Source of the DNA: Prorocentrum cordatum
Lineage: Eukaryota; Sar; Dinophyceae; Prorocentrales; Prorocentraceae
Assembly (NCBI GenBank): GCA_963575745.1
Contig: CAUYUJ010016889.1
Coordinates: forward strand, 110,449 to 174,448
Direction of reading: 5' to 3'
DNA: 64,000 nucleotides
A program made the translations under genes and the position numbers. The notes under the pieces were generated by a model, which ran no database searches, was not told the origin of the DNA, and was given only the letters and a program-made list of their open reading frames with translations. This document shows, one piece after another, positions 43,585 through 54,759 of this stretch (the first letter of the stretch is position 1; each line of letters starts with the position of its first letter).

Positions 43585-44925
43585 GACGTGTAAACTTTCG
43601 GAAGCAAGTTCCGTTTTCTCGGTGCCGCGCCGAATCCCCTGACGGCACCTCCCGCGACGGCCCAAACATCCCGCTCCGATCTCCGACGCTGCATGTTTTC
43701 GCAGGTCTCTTTCCGATTCTAGGAGTCGCCTTCGTACAGGAAGCCCCTCAGCAGCGAGCGTGGCTCCTCGGCAAGCGCGAGAGCCAGACATGTGGGATCG
43801 TCGGTTCCCGGGCGGCTGGATCTGCAGGGCTTCTCATGGTCAGTTCACAGTCAGGGCCGCCTCCGATCCGATTCGATGCGATTCGATTCGCTCGCTTGGG
43901 CCGCGACTCGGATTCAGCTCGAAGCACCAGCACCGGCCAGAGCCAGCCAGCCAGCCAGCCAGGCGCGGCGTCCGATTCCGATCCTATGCGGGACGATCTG
44001 TCGGCGATCCGACCCGTCGCCGATCCGCTTCGATTCGCGCTTCGATGAAGCTCAGGCCTGGTGGTCGGAAGCTGCGATCTGGCTGCCGATGACTCCCGCG
44101 CAGCGCACGGGTCTGGGGTTCCCTTGCCTGGGCCCCCTGGCGCTCTGGCGGCCCCCCCCCGCGCCTGGGGCCCGGGGGACCTTCGGTGTTCGATCTCCTG
44201 GCTCATCTCTGCCCGGAATGGGCGTGGGCGCAGGGTTCACCCACAGGTGTCCCGCTCGTCCTCCAGAGCCATGGCTGAAGCCAGGGGAGAGGGCAGTGCT
44301 TTTCCAAGCAAGTGTATCGCGCGCGTGCCCGCTCGAGGAAAAGCGCGCCCTCCACATCGGATCCTCGATGAAAAGCGGGGTCCGGTGCGGAGAGTTTTGA
44401 GTAGGATTCTGGAACAATAGCGGAGTATGGATGCTAAACAATTGATCAGGAACTGAGCCAAACTTGCTTTTGTGTGTCACTCGAGGAGGTGAATCCAATT
44501 TGATGTTCGTTGTGTGTGTGTGTGTGGGTGCGGGACACCCGCTCATAAACTTTTACCAATACCAGGATGCGGAGGTCCCAGGAGGCCCAGGGAGCGCGGA
44601 CCCAGCGCAATTTGCGAGTGACTGGCCCCGGGAGCGCGGAGCCAGCGTAAGTTCCAAGGGATCGTGGTGTCAATTGGAGCGACCACCAGTCCAGCTTCAT
44701 TTACGTAGCACCCCGCAGATGCGGATAAGAGTGAGGGGGTGGTGGGGACGTCGGCGGTTTGCGAGACTCTGGAGAAGCCCGCCGCCGGCGCCAAAGTTTC
44801 ACAAATTATACAACGAGTCCGCCGCAGGCGCTGATTTTTTCTTTACACCCACCAATGTTGGTAGGTCGCGGGTGGGTCGCTGTTGGGTCGCGAGTGGGTC
44901 GAGGATGTAGAGGGCAGTAAACTCT
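43585..44925. other. No recognised gene
   Basis: Mixed sequence with several open frames, none recognised. GATTCGATGCGATTCGATTC repeats near 43870 and a short (GT)n at 44509-44526. Confidence 0.5.
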
Positions 44926-45324
44926 CTTTTCTAAAAAGAGAATAGACTCTACCCCCCCCGGCGTTATCGGTCCCCCTTTCGGGTATGTAAATCATATAAC
45001 ATTATGACCACATGTCCATCCTACATATGAATTTACGCTATCCCCGGGGAGCTGGTATCGGCCCCCCTGAGGTTCCCTGGTAAAAAAAAAAAAACAATTC
45101 GCGGGGACATTTTTTGCTCTAGCATAAGACTTTTTCACGAATCCCTTGCAAAAATTTGGACGAAGTGCACACGCGCGCGTCGTCGCGCGCGCATGCCGAA
45201 ATCCTTCAAAAACCTTCGGTGTCGGAGAGATTTCGCAATCAAGTTTCCAAACAACATACAATTATCCTGGCGAAGGACCCAACCATATGCAATTGTGAAT
45301 ACTGCAATTGTGAATATCTTCTCG

Positions 45325-46870
45325 GTGGAGCCCCCTACGGGGCCACGAAACGTACGAGGGGTGTGCCGAAATGGGTGTGCGGGACGCATGCGGGCACAAC
45401 CACTGGGGCCTTCGGTGGAGCTCTCTATGGGGCCAAGAAGCGTGTGAGGGGTGTGCCGAAATGGGTGTGCGGGACGCATGCGGGCACACCCACTGGGACC
45501 TTCGGCGGAGCTCCCTATGGGGCCACGGAACGCGTGGGGGGCGTGCCGAAATGGGTGTGGCTGACGCATGCGGGCGCGGGCACTGGGGCCTTCGGCGGAG
45601 CTCCCTATGGGGCCACGAAACGTGTGAGGGGTGTGCCGAAATGGGTGTGGCTGCCGCATGGCGGGCGCGGGCACTGGGGCCTTCGGTGGAGCTCCCTATG
45701 GAGCCACGAAGCGTGTGAGGGGTGTGCCGAAATGGTGTGGCTGACGCATGCGGGCGCGGGCACATGGAGCTCCCTAGCCCGAAGCGTGTGAGGGGTGGAG
45801 CTCCCTATGCGTGGGGGTGTGCCGAAATGGGTGTGGGTGACGCATGCGGGCGCGGGCACTGGGGCCTTCGGTGGAGCTCCCTATGGAGCCACGAAACGTG
45901 TGAGGGGTGTGCCGAAATGGGTGTGGGTGACGCATGCGGGCGCGGGCACTGGGGCCTTCGGTGGAGCTCCCTATGGAGCCACGAAACGTGTGAGGGGTGT
46001 GCCGAAATGGGTGTGGGTGACGCATGCGGGCGCGGGCACTGGGGCCTTCGGTGGAGCTCCCTATGGAGCCACGAAACGTGTGAGGGGTGTGCCGAAATGG
46101 GTGTGGGTGACGCATGCGGGCGCGGGCACTGGGGCCTTCGGTGGAGCTCCCTATGGAGCCACGAAACGTGTGAGGGGTGTGCCGAAATGGGTGTGGGTGA
46201 CGCATGCGGGCGCGGGCACTGGGGCCTTCGGTGGAGCTCCCTATGGAGCCACGAAACGTGTGAGGGGTGTGCCGAAATGGGTGTGGGTGACGCATGCGGG
46301 CGCGGGCACTGGGGCCTTCGGTGGAGCTCCCTATGGAGCCACGAAGCGTGTGAGGGGTGTGCCGAAATGGGTGTGGGTGACGCATGCGGGCGCGGGCACT
46401 GGGGCCTTCGGTGGAGCTCCCTATGGAGCCACGAAACGTGTGAGGGGTGTGCCGAAATGGGTGTGGGTGACGCATGCGGGCGCGGGCACTGGGGCCTTCG
46501 GTGGAGCTCCCTATGGAGCCACGAAACGTGTGAGGGGTGTGCCGAAAAGTGTGGGTGACGCATGCGGGCGCGGGCACTGGGGCCTTCGGTGGAGCTCCCT
46601 ATGGAGCCACGAACGTGTGAGGGGTGTGCCGAAATGGTGTGGGTGACGCATGCGGGCGCGGGCACTGGGGCCTTCGGTGGAGCTCCCTATGGAGCCACGA
46701 AACGTGTGAGGGGTGTGCCGAAATGGGTGTGGGTGACGCATGCGGGCGCGGGCACTGGGGCCTTCGGTGGAGCTCCCTATGGAGCCACGAAGCGTGTGAG
46801 GGGTGTGCCGAAATGGGTGTGGGTGACGCATGCGGGCGCGGGTACTGGGGCCTTCGGTGGAGCTCCTATG
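45325..46870 (+). repeat. 90-bp satellite array, about 17 units
   Basis: The unit contains GGGGCCTTCGGTGGAGCTCC, CTATGGAGCCACGAAACGTG, TGAGGGGTGTGCCGAAATGG and GTGACGCATGCGGGCGCGGG. Central copies (about 45838-46540) are essentially identical; edge copies are diverged and one junction near 45770-45820 is rearranged. As 90 is divisible by 3, several frames on both strands stay open, which is not evidence of coding. Confidence 0.97.
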
Positions 46871-46904
46871 GGGCTACGAAGCGCTGTACTGGGTGGGTGA
46901 AACG

Positions 46905-47000
46905 CAGGGAAGAAGGGGAGGAGGGAGGAGGAGGGGGAGGAGGAGGAGAGGAGAGGAGGGGAGAGGAGGCGGAGGAGGAGCGGAGGAGAGGAGACGCGGG
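46905..47000. repeat. (GGA)n purine tract
   Basis: GGAGGAGGGAGGAGG run between the satellite and the element modules. Confidence 0.85.
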
Positions 47001-47371
47001 CCACCGTCTCTTCAAAACGAGGACCCAACACCACAGGATGGTTGGGAAAACCACAGGGTTTCGCAACACTGATTTGCTAAAAACGCCTACGCGCGAGCTC
47101 TTGCGAAATCTTAAGAAAACCATGGTTTTTTTTCAAGATTTTCACCAAATGCTACCAAACGGGCTTCGCGCGCGCATGTCGAAATCTGTCGAACGCCCTT
47201 GTGCGTGTGCCGTCGCGAGAACCCTCTGCAAAAAATGCGACGAAGTGGCGACGCGCACGTCGTCGCGCAAACCCATCGTATTCGGAAGGACTTCAAAATC
47301 GCGTGTCCAAAAAACCTACAAAACCACAAGGTTTCGCAACACGGATTTTCAACAGAAGCGTGCGCGCGAGC

Positions 47372-47375
47372 TCTT

Positions 47376-47416
<41 letters not shown>

Positions 47417-48062
47417 CTCCCTCCTCCCGCGTCGTCGTCGTCGTCGTCGCCTACGTCGTCCTCTGTCTTTCCTCGTGTTCGTCGTCGTCGTCCTCTTTGG
47501 CGTCGTGGTCGTTTCCGTCGTCGCTGTCGCCGTGGTCGTCCTTCCTCCTCCTCCCTCGTCGTCGTCGTCGTCCGTCGTCGGCGTCTCGTCGTCGTCCCTC
47601 CTATTTCGTCGCCGTCGTCGTCGTCGTCGTTCGTCGTCGTCGTCTTCCCTCCTCCCTCGTCGTTGTCGTCGTCGGTGTCGCCGTCCTTCCTCCTTCTTCG
47701 TCGTTCGCGTCGTCGCCGTCCTCCCTCCTCCCTCGTCGTTGTCGTCGTTGTCGTCGTTGTTGTCGCCGTCGTCGTCTCCCTCCTCCCTCGTCGTCGTCTT
47801 CGTTGGCGACGTCGTCGTCGTCTTCGTCGTCGTGGTCGTCGGCGTCGGCGTCGCGTCGTCGTCGTCGTCGTCGACGTCGGCGTCGTCGTCGTCGCCGCCG
47901 TCGTCGTTGTCGTCGTCGCGTCGTCGTCGTCGGCGTCGTGACGTCGTCGTCGTCGGTGTCGTCGTTGTCGTCGTCGTCGGCGTCGTCATCGTCGTCGTCG
48001 TCGTTGTCATCGTCGTCGTCGTCGTCGTCGGCGTCGGCGTCGTCGTTGTCGTCGTCGTCGGT

Positions 48063-48109
<47 letters not shown>

Positions 48110-48235
48110 TGTCGGCGTCGTCGAAGTCGTTGGAGACGTCGTCGTCGTCGTCGTCGTCGTCGTCATAGTCGTTGTCGGCGGCGTCGTCGTCGTCGTTGTC
48201 GCTGTCGTCGTCGGCGTCGCTGTCGTTGCGAAGTG
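47372..48235. repeat. (CGT)n array
   Basis: About 860 bases of CGTCGTCGT with CCTCC and GCGTCG interruptions. All long frames on both strands here are artefacts. Confidence 0.95.
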
Positions 48236-48489
48236 CCATTTGGTACCCACCTTCACGGTCTTACGAGATTTTGCAAAGTTGCGGGTGGGTGGGTGGGATG
48301 TTTGCGCGAGCAGTGGAGTGGACAACTCACTGCGAGCAGAAATTAATTCATCTCATAATAAATCACCCCGCCAAGCGACGCTGTTTAGTAAACGCACACA
48401 AGGAATGAATCGAACAGGGCAGGGCTGTTCAGTAAACGCCCAGGGCCGTTTAGTAAACGTCAAATGTCGGTCCGGGTGGTTTTTCCTCC

Positions 48490-48715
48490 CTTCAGGGTGG
48501 GTCGCGGGGTGGGTCGCGGGTGGGACGCGGGGTGGGTAGCGGCTGGGTCGCGGATGGGTCGCGGGGTGGGTCGCGGGTGGGTCGCGAGGTGGGTCGCGGG
48601 TGGGTCGCGGGTGGGTCACAGGTGGGTCGCAGGGTGGGTCGCGGGGTGGGTCGCGGGGTGGGTCGCAGGTGGGTCGCGGGGTGGGTCGCGGGTGGGTCGC
48701 CGGTGGGACGACGAC
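48490..48715. repeat. GGTGGGTCGCGG minisatellite
   Basis: About 19 copies of a 10- to 14-base GGTGGGTCGCGGG unit. A few copies are also at 44870-44905. Confidence 0.93.
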
Positions 48716-48823
48716 GACGACAACACCACCTCCAACACCACCACCACCACCCCCACCACCACCATCACCACCACCACCACCACCACCACCACCACCACCA
48801 CCACCACCACCACCACCACCACC

Positions 48824-48855
<32 letters not shown>

Positions 48856-48935
48856 CAACAACAGCAGCAGCAGCAGCAGCATCAGCAGCAATAACAACAT
48901 CATCAACAACAACAACAACGCAACAATCATAATTC
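48716..48935. repeat. (CAC)n, (CAA)n, (CAG)n microsatellites
   Basis: CACCACCAC to about 48838, then CAACAACAA, CAGCAG and CAACAAC. Confidence 0.95.
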
Positions 48936-49339
48936 TCACCACGAATTCCCTATTCAGCCTCAGCCACGCACCCAGGGACAATGCATGACCGTTCGGCCCC
49001 GTCACTCTGACAAGGGGTCGTGACCTCGGGAGGGCGGATTCGCCATCATTTGCTTGGGATCGTGGCCCTGGGAGCACCGATCCAGTAAAAGTTGGAGGCA
49101 TCGCGCGGAACCGGCTGAGTTTACGATCGAGCGTGGCTCTGGGCGCGCGGACCGAGCGTGATGTACGAGAGGCAGTGGCGCTGGGAGTGCGGGTCCCGCG
49201 TGATCTGCAAAGGATAGTGGCGTCGGGAGCGCGGACCCAGAGCAATCTATGCGGGATCGCGGGGGGCAATAATCCCAGGATCCCTCCGGGGAGGGCGATT
49301 GGGGGTTTTAGGTGGCTGGGGGGGGGACTTACACAGCAC
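48936..49339. other. No recognised gene
   Basis: Contains loosely repeated (T/G)CGTGGC(C/T)CTGGGAGC and GGCG(C/T)(T/C)GGGAG(T/C)GCGG words with a spacing of about 50-60 bases (49060-49230). Similar words recur at 44575-44645. Confidence 0.5.
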
Positions 49340-49344
49340 GGTGG

Positions 49345-50065
49345 GTCGCCCTCTGTCTCGTCCTCTGGCGCATTTCCCAGTCTGTCTTTTGGCGCATCCC
49401 CTGGCATGTCTGCTGCGCGTCCTCTGGCATGTCCACTGTCACGTCAATTAGCGCGTCCCCTTGCATGTCTTCTTGCGCGTTGTGCGGTACGTCTCGTGTC
49501 GCCTCCCATGTCACGTCCCTTGGCGCGTTTCTGTGCGCGTCCCCTGTCACGTCCCTTGGTATGTCCCCCTGCGCGTGCACTGGCGTGGCGAGTCCCTGGC
49601 ACATCGCGCGGCACGTTCTCTGACACGTCCCTTGATCCGCCCCGCAGCGCGTCCCCTGGCTCGTCTTCTGGCGCGTCTCCTGACACGTTCCGTGGCGCAT
49701 CCCATGGTACGTCCCTTGGCGCTCCCCTTGGTACGTCCCCTGTTGCGTCCACGGCACGTTCACTGGCGCATCCGGTGGCATGTCCCCTGGCACGTCCCCT
49801 GGCGCGTCCCCTGGCTCGTCTTTTGGCGCGTTCCCTGCACGTTCCATGGTGCGTCCCCTGTCACGTCCGCTGGCGCGTCCACTGGCACGTCCCCTGGAAT
49901 GGTCCCTTCTCGTCCCCTGGCGCGTCCCCTGGCACGCCCCGTGGCACGTATCTGCCACGTCCACGGCACGTCTCTCGAGACGTCCCCTGGCACGTCCCAC
50001 GGCAAGTTCCCTGGCGCATCCTCTGGCGCGCCCCTGGCAAGTCCCGTGACGCGTCCGTTCGGTCC
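49345..50065. repeat. 12-bp minisatellite (GCACGTCCCCTG)n
   Basis: About 55-60 diverged copies of a 12-base unit such as GCGCGTCCCCTG and GCACGTCCCCTG. Since 12 is a multiple of 3, a frame of about 410 residues stays open across it; this is not taken as a gene. Confidence 0.9.
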
Positions 50066-50990
50066 CTCTCGGGTCGTCCCGTTTCGGAACTGAATCAGAT
50101 CGGGAAGTTCGAGTCTAAGATGCAGATCAGCTCGGTCAGGATTCGGACGCCAAGGGCGACCTTGCCCGCAACGCAATCGAGCACAGCACAGTTCAACACA
50201 CCACGACAGGTAACTGCTCAATATAGCACGCACAGCATAGTGCAGAGCAGCACCGCCACTTTCACGGTATCATCACCATCGATGTCTTCAACATTGCCCT
50301 TGCACATCGCCCAAGCCAGGTGTCCTGAACCGTTTCCATGCCTCGCGCTTTTGTCTCTGCCGGGTTCGTGATTCGATTTTATTTTAGTAGCCGCCCCAGG
50401 GCAAGCACCAAGAAGACGCCATCTCGTTTTGTAGCGAGCACCGTCGGAAACGAGCGATGCGTCAAGCGAGCAAGCTGTCCCCGCCCTGGTGCCGGCTGCG
50501 GGCGTGGCGGGCGTGGTGGCAGTGGCAGTGAGCCGTCACGTGCCTACGTCCGGCGTCCGCATGCCCTTCGGCGGACATGGCCAATGTCGGGCGGAGCCCC
50601 TTCTTCTCGTGCTGCCTGGTGCTGGCCGTGTACGGTTGGGACATCCTCGGAGCGGCCCAGCATGACAGGTCGGGTCTTGACAGAAGCGCCTCACTTCCTC
50701 TCGCCTCCCCCTCCCTCCTCCACCTTCGAAACTGCCCCCGAACATGCTTTCCTTTGTTTTCTGCCCAGAAGTCCGGTGGGAATTCAGCCGTGGCGACGGG
50801 AAGCTTCCCAGAGGTCCCCCGTCTGAGGAGGATCACTATGAGGAGGAGGACGAGGCGGACGAGGAGGAATACCGCAGGCGGCATGGGAGATCTCTCGCGC
50901 CCGCCCGCGTTCGTTCGAGGAAGTGGGCGGGGGGTGGGGGGGATTGGCAGGGGGCCGAGGGCGAGGAGCGCAGGAGGCGGGACAATGGCA
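50066..50990. other. No recognised gene
   Basis: Moderately complex sequence. A frame from about 50577 (SFFSCCLVLAVYGWDILGAA-like) starts in a hydrophobic stretch, but it runs straight into a GAG repeat and has no domain. Confidence 0.45.
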
Positions 50991-50993
50991 AGG

Positions 50994-51168
50994 GCGAGGA
51001 GGAGGAGGAGGAGGAGGAGGAGGAGGAGGAGGAGGAGGAGGAAGAGGAGGAGGAGGAGGAGGAGGAGCGAGCAGGAGCAGGAGGAGCAGGAGGAGGGGAG
51101 GGAGGAGGAGGAGGAGGAGGAGGAGGAGGAGGAGGAGGAGGAGGAGGAGGAGGAGGAGGAGCAGGAGG
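50994..51168. repeat. (GAG)n tract
   Basis: GAGGAGGAGG with GAGCAGGAGCAGG interruptions. Confidence 0.95.
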
Positions 51169-52159
51169 CTGGCAAGGGCCTCCGTCCGAGGTATAATAAA
51201 GGAGCCCTTGTCCCCAGGCCCCAGGCCCTTACCCTGGCCCGCCCCCCCTTGGCCCGTGGTGCCCCACCCTCCCCCCCCCTGTTCCCGTGCCCCCCTCTTC
51301 TCCCTCCCTCTCCCTGCCCCCCCTCTTCCCCTCCCTCTCCCCTCTCCTGGCCCCCCCCCTTTCCGGGGCCTGCGGTGCTCCTCTCGGCGGTCCCGGCCGA
51401 GGCCCAGAACAATGGTCAAGACGACGCCGTCGTGACTCATGTTCCGGGGCTCCGCTGGCCGCCCGAGCGTGACCTGGGAGGTCGGGGGGACAGGGCCGGG
51501 CCCGCGAGACGGCAATGCGAGGGGGCCCTGGGCGGCGCCCTGTGGCCCCGGGAGGCCCTGCGCGCGGCTGGCGGTGAGGCGTCCGGGACAGCCCAGCGGC
51601 ACGGCGGGGATCGGACCGGGGTGCTGCGCGCCAGGCCCGATCCCCGTCGGCCCCCCGGGCAGTCCCCGGCGCGTCCCGCGCGGGCCCGCGGGGGGCGGCC
51701 CGGGGCAGTTTGGAAGCCTGGAGGTAGGGGATCTTGGGGGTACGCGGCTGCCACGGGGCGACTTGCACAGCGCCGGCCCCGCGGCGGCGGCCTCTCCCCA
51801 TGGTCCCCTCCCGCGGCCCCTGGCCCTTTGCCCGTCCCATATCATGGTGACCCAGACGGAGGCCCAGGAGAAGAGTGCGCAGCCCCCGGCGGGCGTCCAG
51901 CGCACTCCCCGCATGTCCCGCGCCATGGGGTGTCCCACGGGCGGGCTGCGAGGGGCGCTGAGTCGTTGGCAGTCCGCCGGGGACAGCCCTATATATCCTT
52001 TAAAGCTCTCCCGTGTCTGCCCGGGGGGCCCGCGGCGGGTAGACAACCGCTGGCGGCATGCGGTCGAAAGGGGAAAAAAAGGAGGAGGAGGATGAGGAGG
52101 TCAGGGGCAACGCTAGGGGCGGATGGTCTCCAGGCGGGATGCACCGGCGCCCAATCGCC
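51169..52159. other. No recognised gene
   Basis: Very GC-rich, open on both strands, with CCCCCT runs near 51240-51370. No domain recognised. Confidence 0.5.
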
Positions 52160-52285
52160 CTGGCACCGCCGATGGGGGCTCGATGTAGCCCGCTCTTCCA
52201 GGAACGCTCGTGTTCGTTCTCGGGGGTGTGTCGCCGATATATGGGGGACGTATCGCCGACTCGAGCTCGATGTCCCCCCCCCCTG
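52160..52285 (+). repeat. TCGCCGAT-rich dispersed repeat, copy 2
   Basis: CGCCGATGGGGGCTCGATG, then TCGCCGATATATGGGGGACG and TATCGCCGACTCGAGCTCGATG; partner of 38092-38222. Confidence 0.65.
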
Positions 52286-52484
52286 GGCCGGTCCCAGAGG
52301 AGGAGGAGGGGGCACTGCTGGCCGCGCCCCGGGCAGGGCGGACGCGACGGAGCTCGTCACGACGTCGTCTGAGCCCGCCACCAAGCACGGCCCCGTGCCG
52401 CCGAAGCCCCCATATTGGGGAGCAGGACGGGCGGTACGCGCTGCCCCTTTCCTCCCTCCCCTGCCCGTTGTCGCTCCATCCTCG

Positions 52485-52585
52485 CTTCCTCCCTTTCTCC
52501 CTTCTCCCTCTCCCTCTCTCTTCCTCCTCCTTCGTTTTCCTCCTCCTCCTGCTGTTCCTCCTCCTCCTCCTCTTCCCTCGGCGGA
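52485..52585. repeat. (CTC/CTT)n pyrimidine tract
   Basis: CTCCCTCTCCCTCTCTC and CTCCTCCTCC runs. Confidence 0.9.
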
Positions 52586-52692
52586 CGGGCGCGTTGCCAC
52601 AGAGATCGAAGCAGATGGGCACACGAACTCATAGAGTCTTCTGACTTCTTTTGTAAAGTCTGTCGACATGAAGCATAAACGCTAAAGGCAGT

Positions 52693-53370
52693 TTGCACGC
52701 ACGCTGTCATCACGTGGGGCCCAACTCAGTGGTAGATGCCCAAAAAGGCACCGATAAACCTCCCACAGCTGCCGGCACCGACTTGGGGCAAAAGAGGAGC
52801 AGAACAACAGCCTGGAGGGAAGAAGGAGACCGCAAGAAGACGATCCAGGGGGTCCTGGACGCAAGGGTCTTACGAAAAGGGTCGGCAGCGTCCAGCTCAG
52901 GAGGCGGGCGCCCACCGCACGACCAAGGAGGGGGATATCGACAGGAAACAGGCCCGCATGATGACACCATGACTTTGAACAGTTTGCAGCGATTGAGCTT
53001 GAGGAGCGCGCGCTACATCAGAGAAGTGATCGCGGCGAACCATGTTTTTTGGCTCGTGCTAAGTGCAGCGTTGCCGTTCACGTGCGCGCTGCAGTCCGGC
53101 AAGGATTACGGTACGCAGGGCAGAGCAGCATGCAACGGGCATAAACTCGGACCCCCACGCGCTCACGTTATGCTAGCTCTGGTCACAGCAGTTATCGAGT
53201 TCACCAAACAGAAGGCGATCACAGATGGGATGACCGAGCGGTGTTTGTACTGGAGCAGGGGCATCCAGGAGAGATGGCACAGTTTTGCGATCATCGAGGA
53301 TGGAATGCATGTCGTAGTAGAGAGGGTACGGATGTGCAAGGCGATGGGGGCGCACGAACCGAACAGCTGA
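52693..53370 (+). CDS. Unrecognised protein-like frame, possibly dinoflagellate-specific family
   Basis: A 225-residue frame. The first 90 residues are low in order. From about 52968 it reads like a folded protein: LQRLSLRSARYIREVIAANH, a hydrophobic stretch FWLVLSAALPF, then NGHKLGPPRAHVMLALV and helices to MCKAMGAHEPNS. The GHxLGPPxxHV pattern reminds me of an uncharacterised repeat-prone protein family of dinoflagellates; that recollection is weak. After the stop, coding-like sequence seems to continue in the same frame (DSVSYAINPLPHPMVALSA to about 53472), so it may be a broken copy. Function unknown. Confidence 0.35.
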   Translation: MHARCHHVGPNSVVDAQKGTDKPPTAAGTDLGQKRSRTTAWREEGDRKKTIQGVLDARVLRKGSAASSSGGGRPPHDQGGGYRQETGPHDDTMTLNSLQRLSLRSARYIREVIAANHVFWLVLSAALPFTCALQSGKDYGTQGRAACNGHKLGPPRAHVMLALVTAVIEFTKQKAITDGMTERCLYWSRGIQERWHSFAIIEDGMHVVVERVRMCKAMGAHEPNS

Positions 53371-53947
53371 GCGGACGACAGTGTCAGCTACGCCATCAAC
53401 CCGCTGCCGCACCCGATGGTCGCCCTCAGCGCGAGCCTGTCCCACGAGACCTTCGAGGAGATAGACGGCTAACCTCTCCGCTGTCTTTGAAGCAGGCCCT
53501 GGCGTACATCGTGGTGGGCGCGGGGTGGGCACTGGGGCGAGGGCAGGGCCCGACGACAGTGTTGGACGGGCGGTGGAGACACAGTTCCATGGCCAGTCCA
53601 CGAGGATGAACCGTTGAGCCTCGAGCAGCAGGCAGCCGTCGGCAGCAGCAGCGCAAGCGCCCAGCATTACCTGCCAGAGAGCCCCAGTCCAGCGGGCCCG
53701 ATGAGGCACCCGCGACGGTGAGTCGGGAAGAGGATGAAGTCAATGAACCATCAAACGCCCCGAATAACTACAACAGTGAAGCCTGTTAGCAAAATGGACG
53801 TGAGACACATATGCGTGTGTGAACTAGCGATACGGTTACAGGAATACCGACACAATGGGATTACTATATGGATGCATCGGGTCAGGTGGAACAGCGACGC
53901 GACAACATACACATATACATATTTTTGTAGACACGTATTCATACACA

Positions 53948-54004
53948 AAGAAAGAGAAAGAGAGAGAGAGAGAGAGACAAAAAAAAAGAGAACTATAAAG
54001 AGAA

Positions 54005-54059
<55 letters not shown>

Positions 54060-54079
54060 AAACGAGAGAGAGAGAGAGC

Positions 54080-54111
<32 letters not shown>

Positions 54112-54118
54112 GAGAGCA
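53948..54118. repeat. (GA)n microsatellite
   Basis: GAGAGAGAGA runs with AAAA and GCGAG interruptions. Confidence 0.95.
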
Positions 54119-54277
54119 CATTGAGAGAGTCAGAGGCGAAAGGAAACACATCTACCACGACACTTGCATTTATAACTGCTACCATGTCAAACGCGTGATC
54201 TACGTACGAACCCACCAGCGCTGGCTCCCCTCTCCTCTCCCTTCTGCCACATTTTACGGCGAGAACTGGCCGCGCGC

Positions 54278-54631
54278 ATGGCGAACGAAGTTGACCAGGT
54301 TACACTTGGGGGCCCTGAAACTTGTGTCGACGGGCCCCCAACGGGCCAACGTAGACCGCCCAAGTCTACGACGCCCTGCGAAAACGAACGGCACCCGCAA
54401 CTGGCGATGGGGTCCCTCTATCGTAGCGACGTGCACAAGGATATGGAAAGGCCCGAGGGCATTGGGATCTTCAGGCACCAGCTCACAGTGGTCGGCGTCG
54501 CCATCCAGCAGTTCGTCAGGGGCTGGCTCTCAGACCGCCCAAAGTCGTGGCCGTTGCCTTGCGAGAGAGACTGCGAGAAGAGGCAGCTTGACGAGACGCA
54601 GTGCGACCACGAGGAGATCTGCAGCCGGTGA
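54278..54631 (+). CDS. Unrecognised protein-like frame
   Basis: 117 residues: ANEVDQVTLGGPETCVDG, then LYRSDVHKDMERPEGIGIF, RHQLTVVGVAIQQFVRGWL and a polar Cys-containing tail. The composition is balanced, unlike the Arg/Pro-rich by-product frames nearby. It lies just before the 0.6-kb tandem units and is in the same frame as their conserved reading frame (one stop between), so both may derive from one gene or element. Family not recognised. Confidence 0.3.
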   Translation: MANEVDQVTLGGPETCVDGPPTGQRRPPKSTTPCENERHPQLAMGSLYRSDVHKDMERPEGIGIFRHQLTVVGVAIQQFVRGWLSDRPKSWPLPCERDCEKRQLDETQCDHEEICSR

Positions 54632-54759
54632 GCGGCCAGGCGGCGGTGGAGGCAGCCGAGCAGTTGAGATTGGACAGCCCAGAGAAAACGACCAAGGCGA
54701 AGCTATGCCCGAACGGCCCATGGCGTGGGAGGCTCACGGCTGGGTCGGACAGTCGGAAG

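Larger units (their letters stand above)
44930..48466 (+). mobile_element. Unrecognised dispersed element with CGT array, copy 1
   Basis: Aligns, inverted, with 57857-59362. From left to right: a border with G-rich runs (about 44930-45100), a module containing CGAAGTGCACACGCGCGCGT and GCATGCCGAAATCCTTCAAA, a 90-bp satellite insert absent from the other copy, two related modules (47040-47370) bounded by GGTTTCGCAAC, a CGT array (47372-48235), and a right border with TGCAAAGTTGCGGGTGGGTG and CAGTGGAGTGGACAAC. The right end carries the GTTTAGTAAACG block (48349-48466), also found alone at 23.2 kb. No transposase or reverse transcriptase was seen. Confidence 0.7.

Noticed and set aside
45722-46900. 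Several repeat proteins of about 280 residues with a 30-residue period
   Set aside because: All derive from the 90-bp satellite, and frames are open on both strands; no support for translation.
47199-48539. Val/Ser/Arg-rich frames across the CGT array
   Set aside because: Direct translation of trinucleotide repeats.
49133-50371. 412-residue frame over the 12-bp minisatellite
   Set aside because: Length divisible by 3 keeps it open; no non-repeat domain.
50577-50740. Possible signal-peptide gene start
   Set aside because: Short hydrophobic stretch leading into a GAG repeat; no conserved domain follows.
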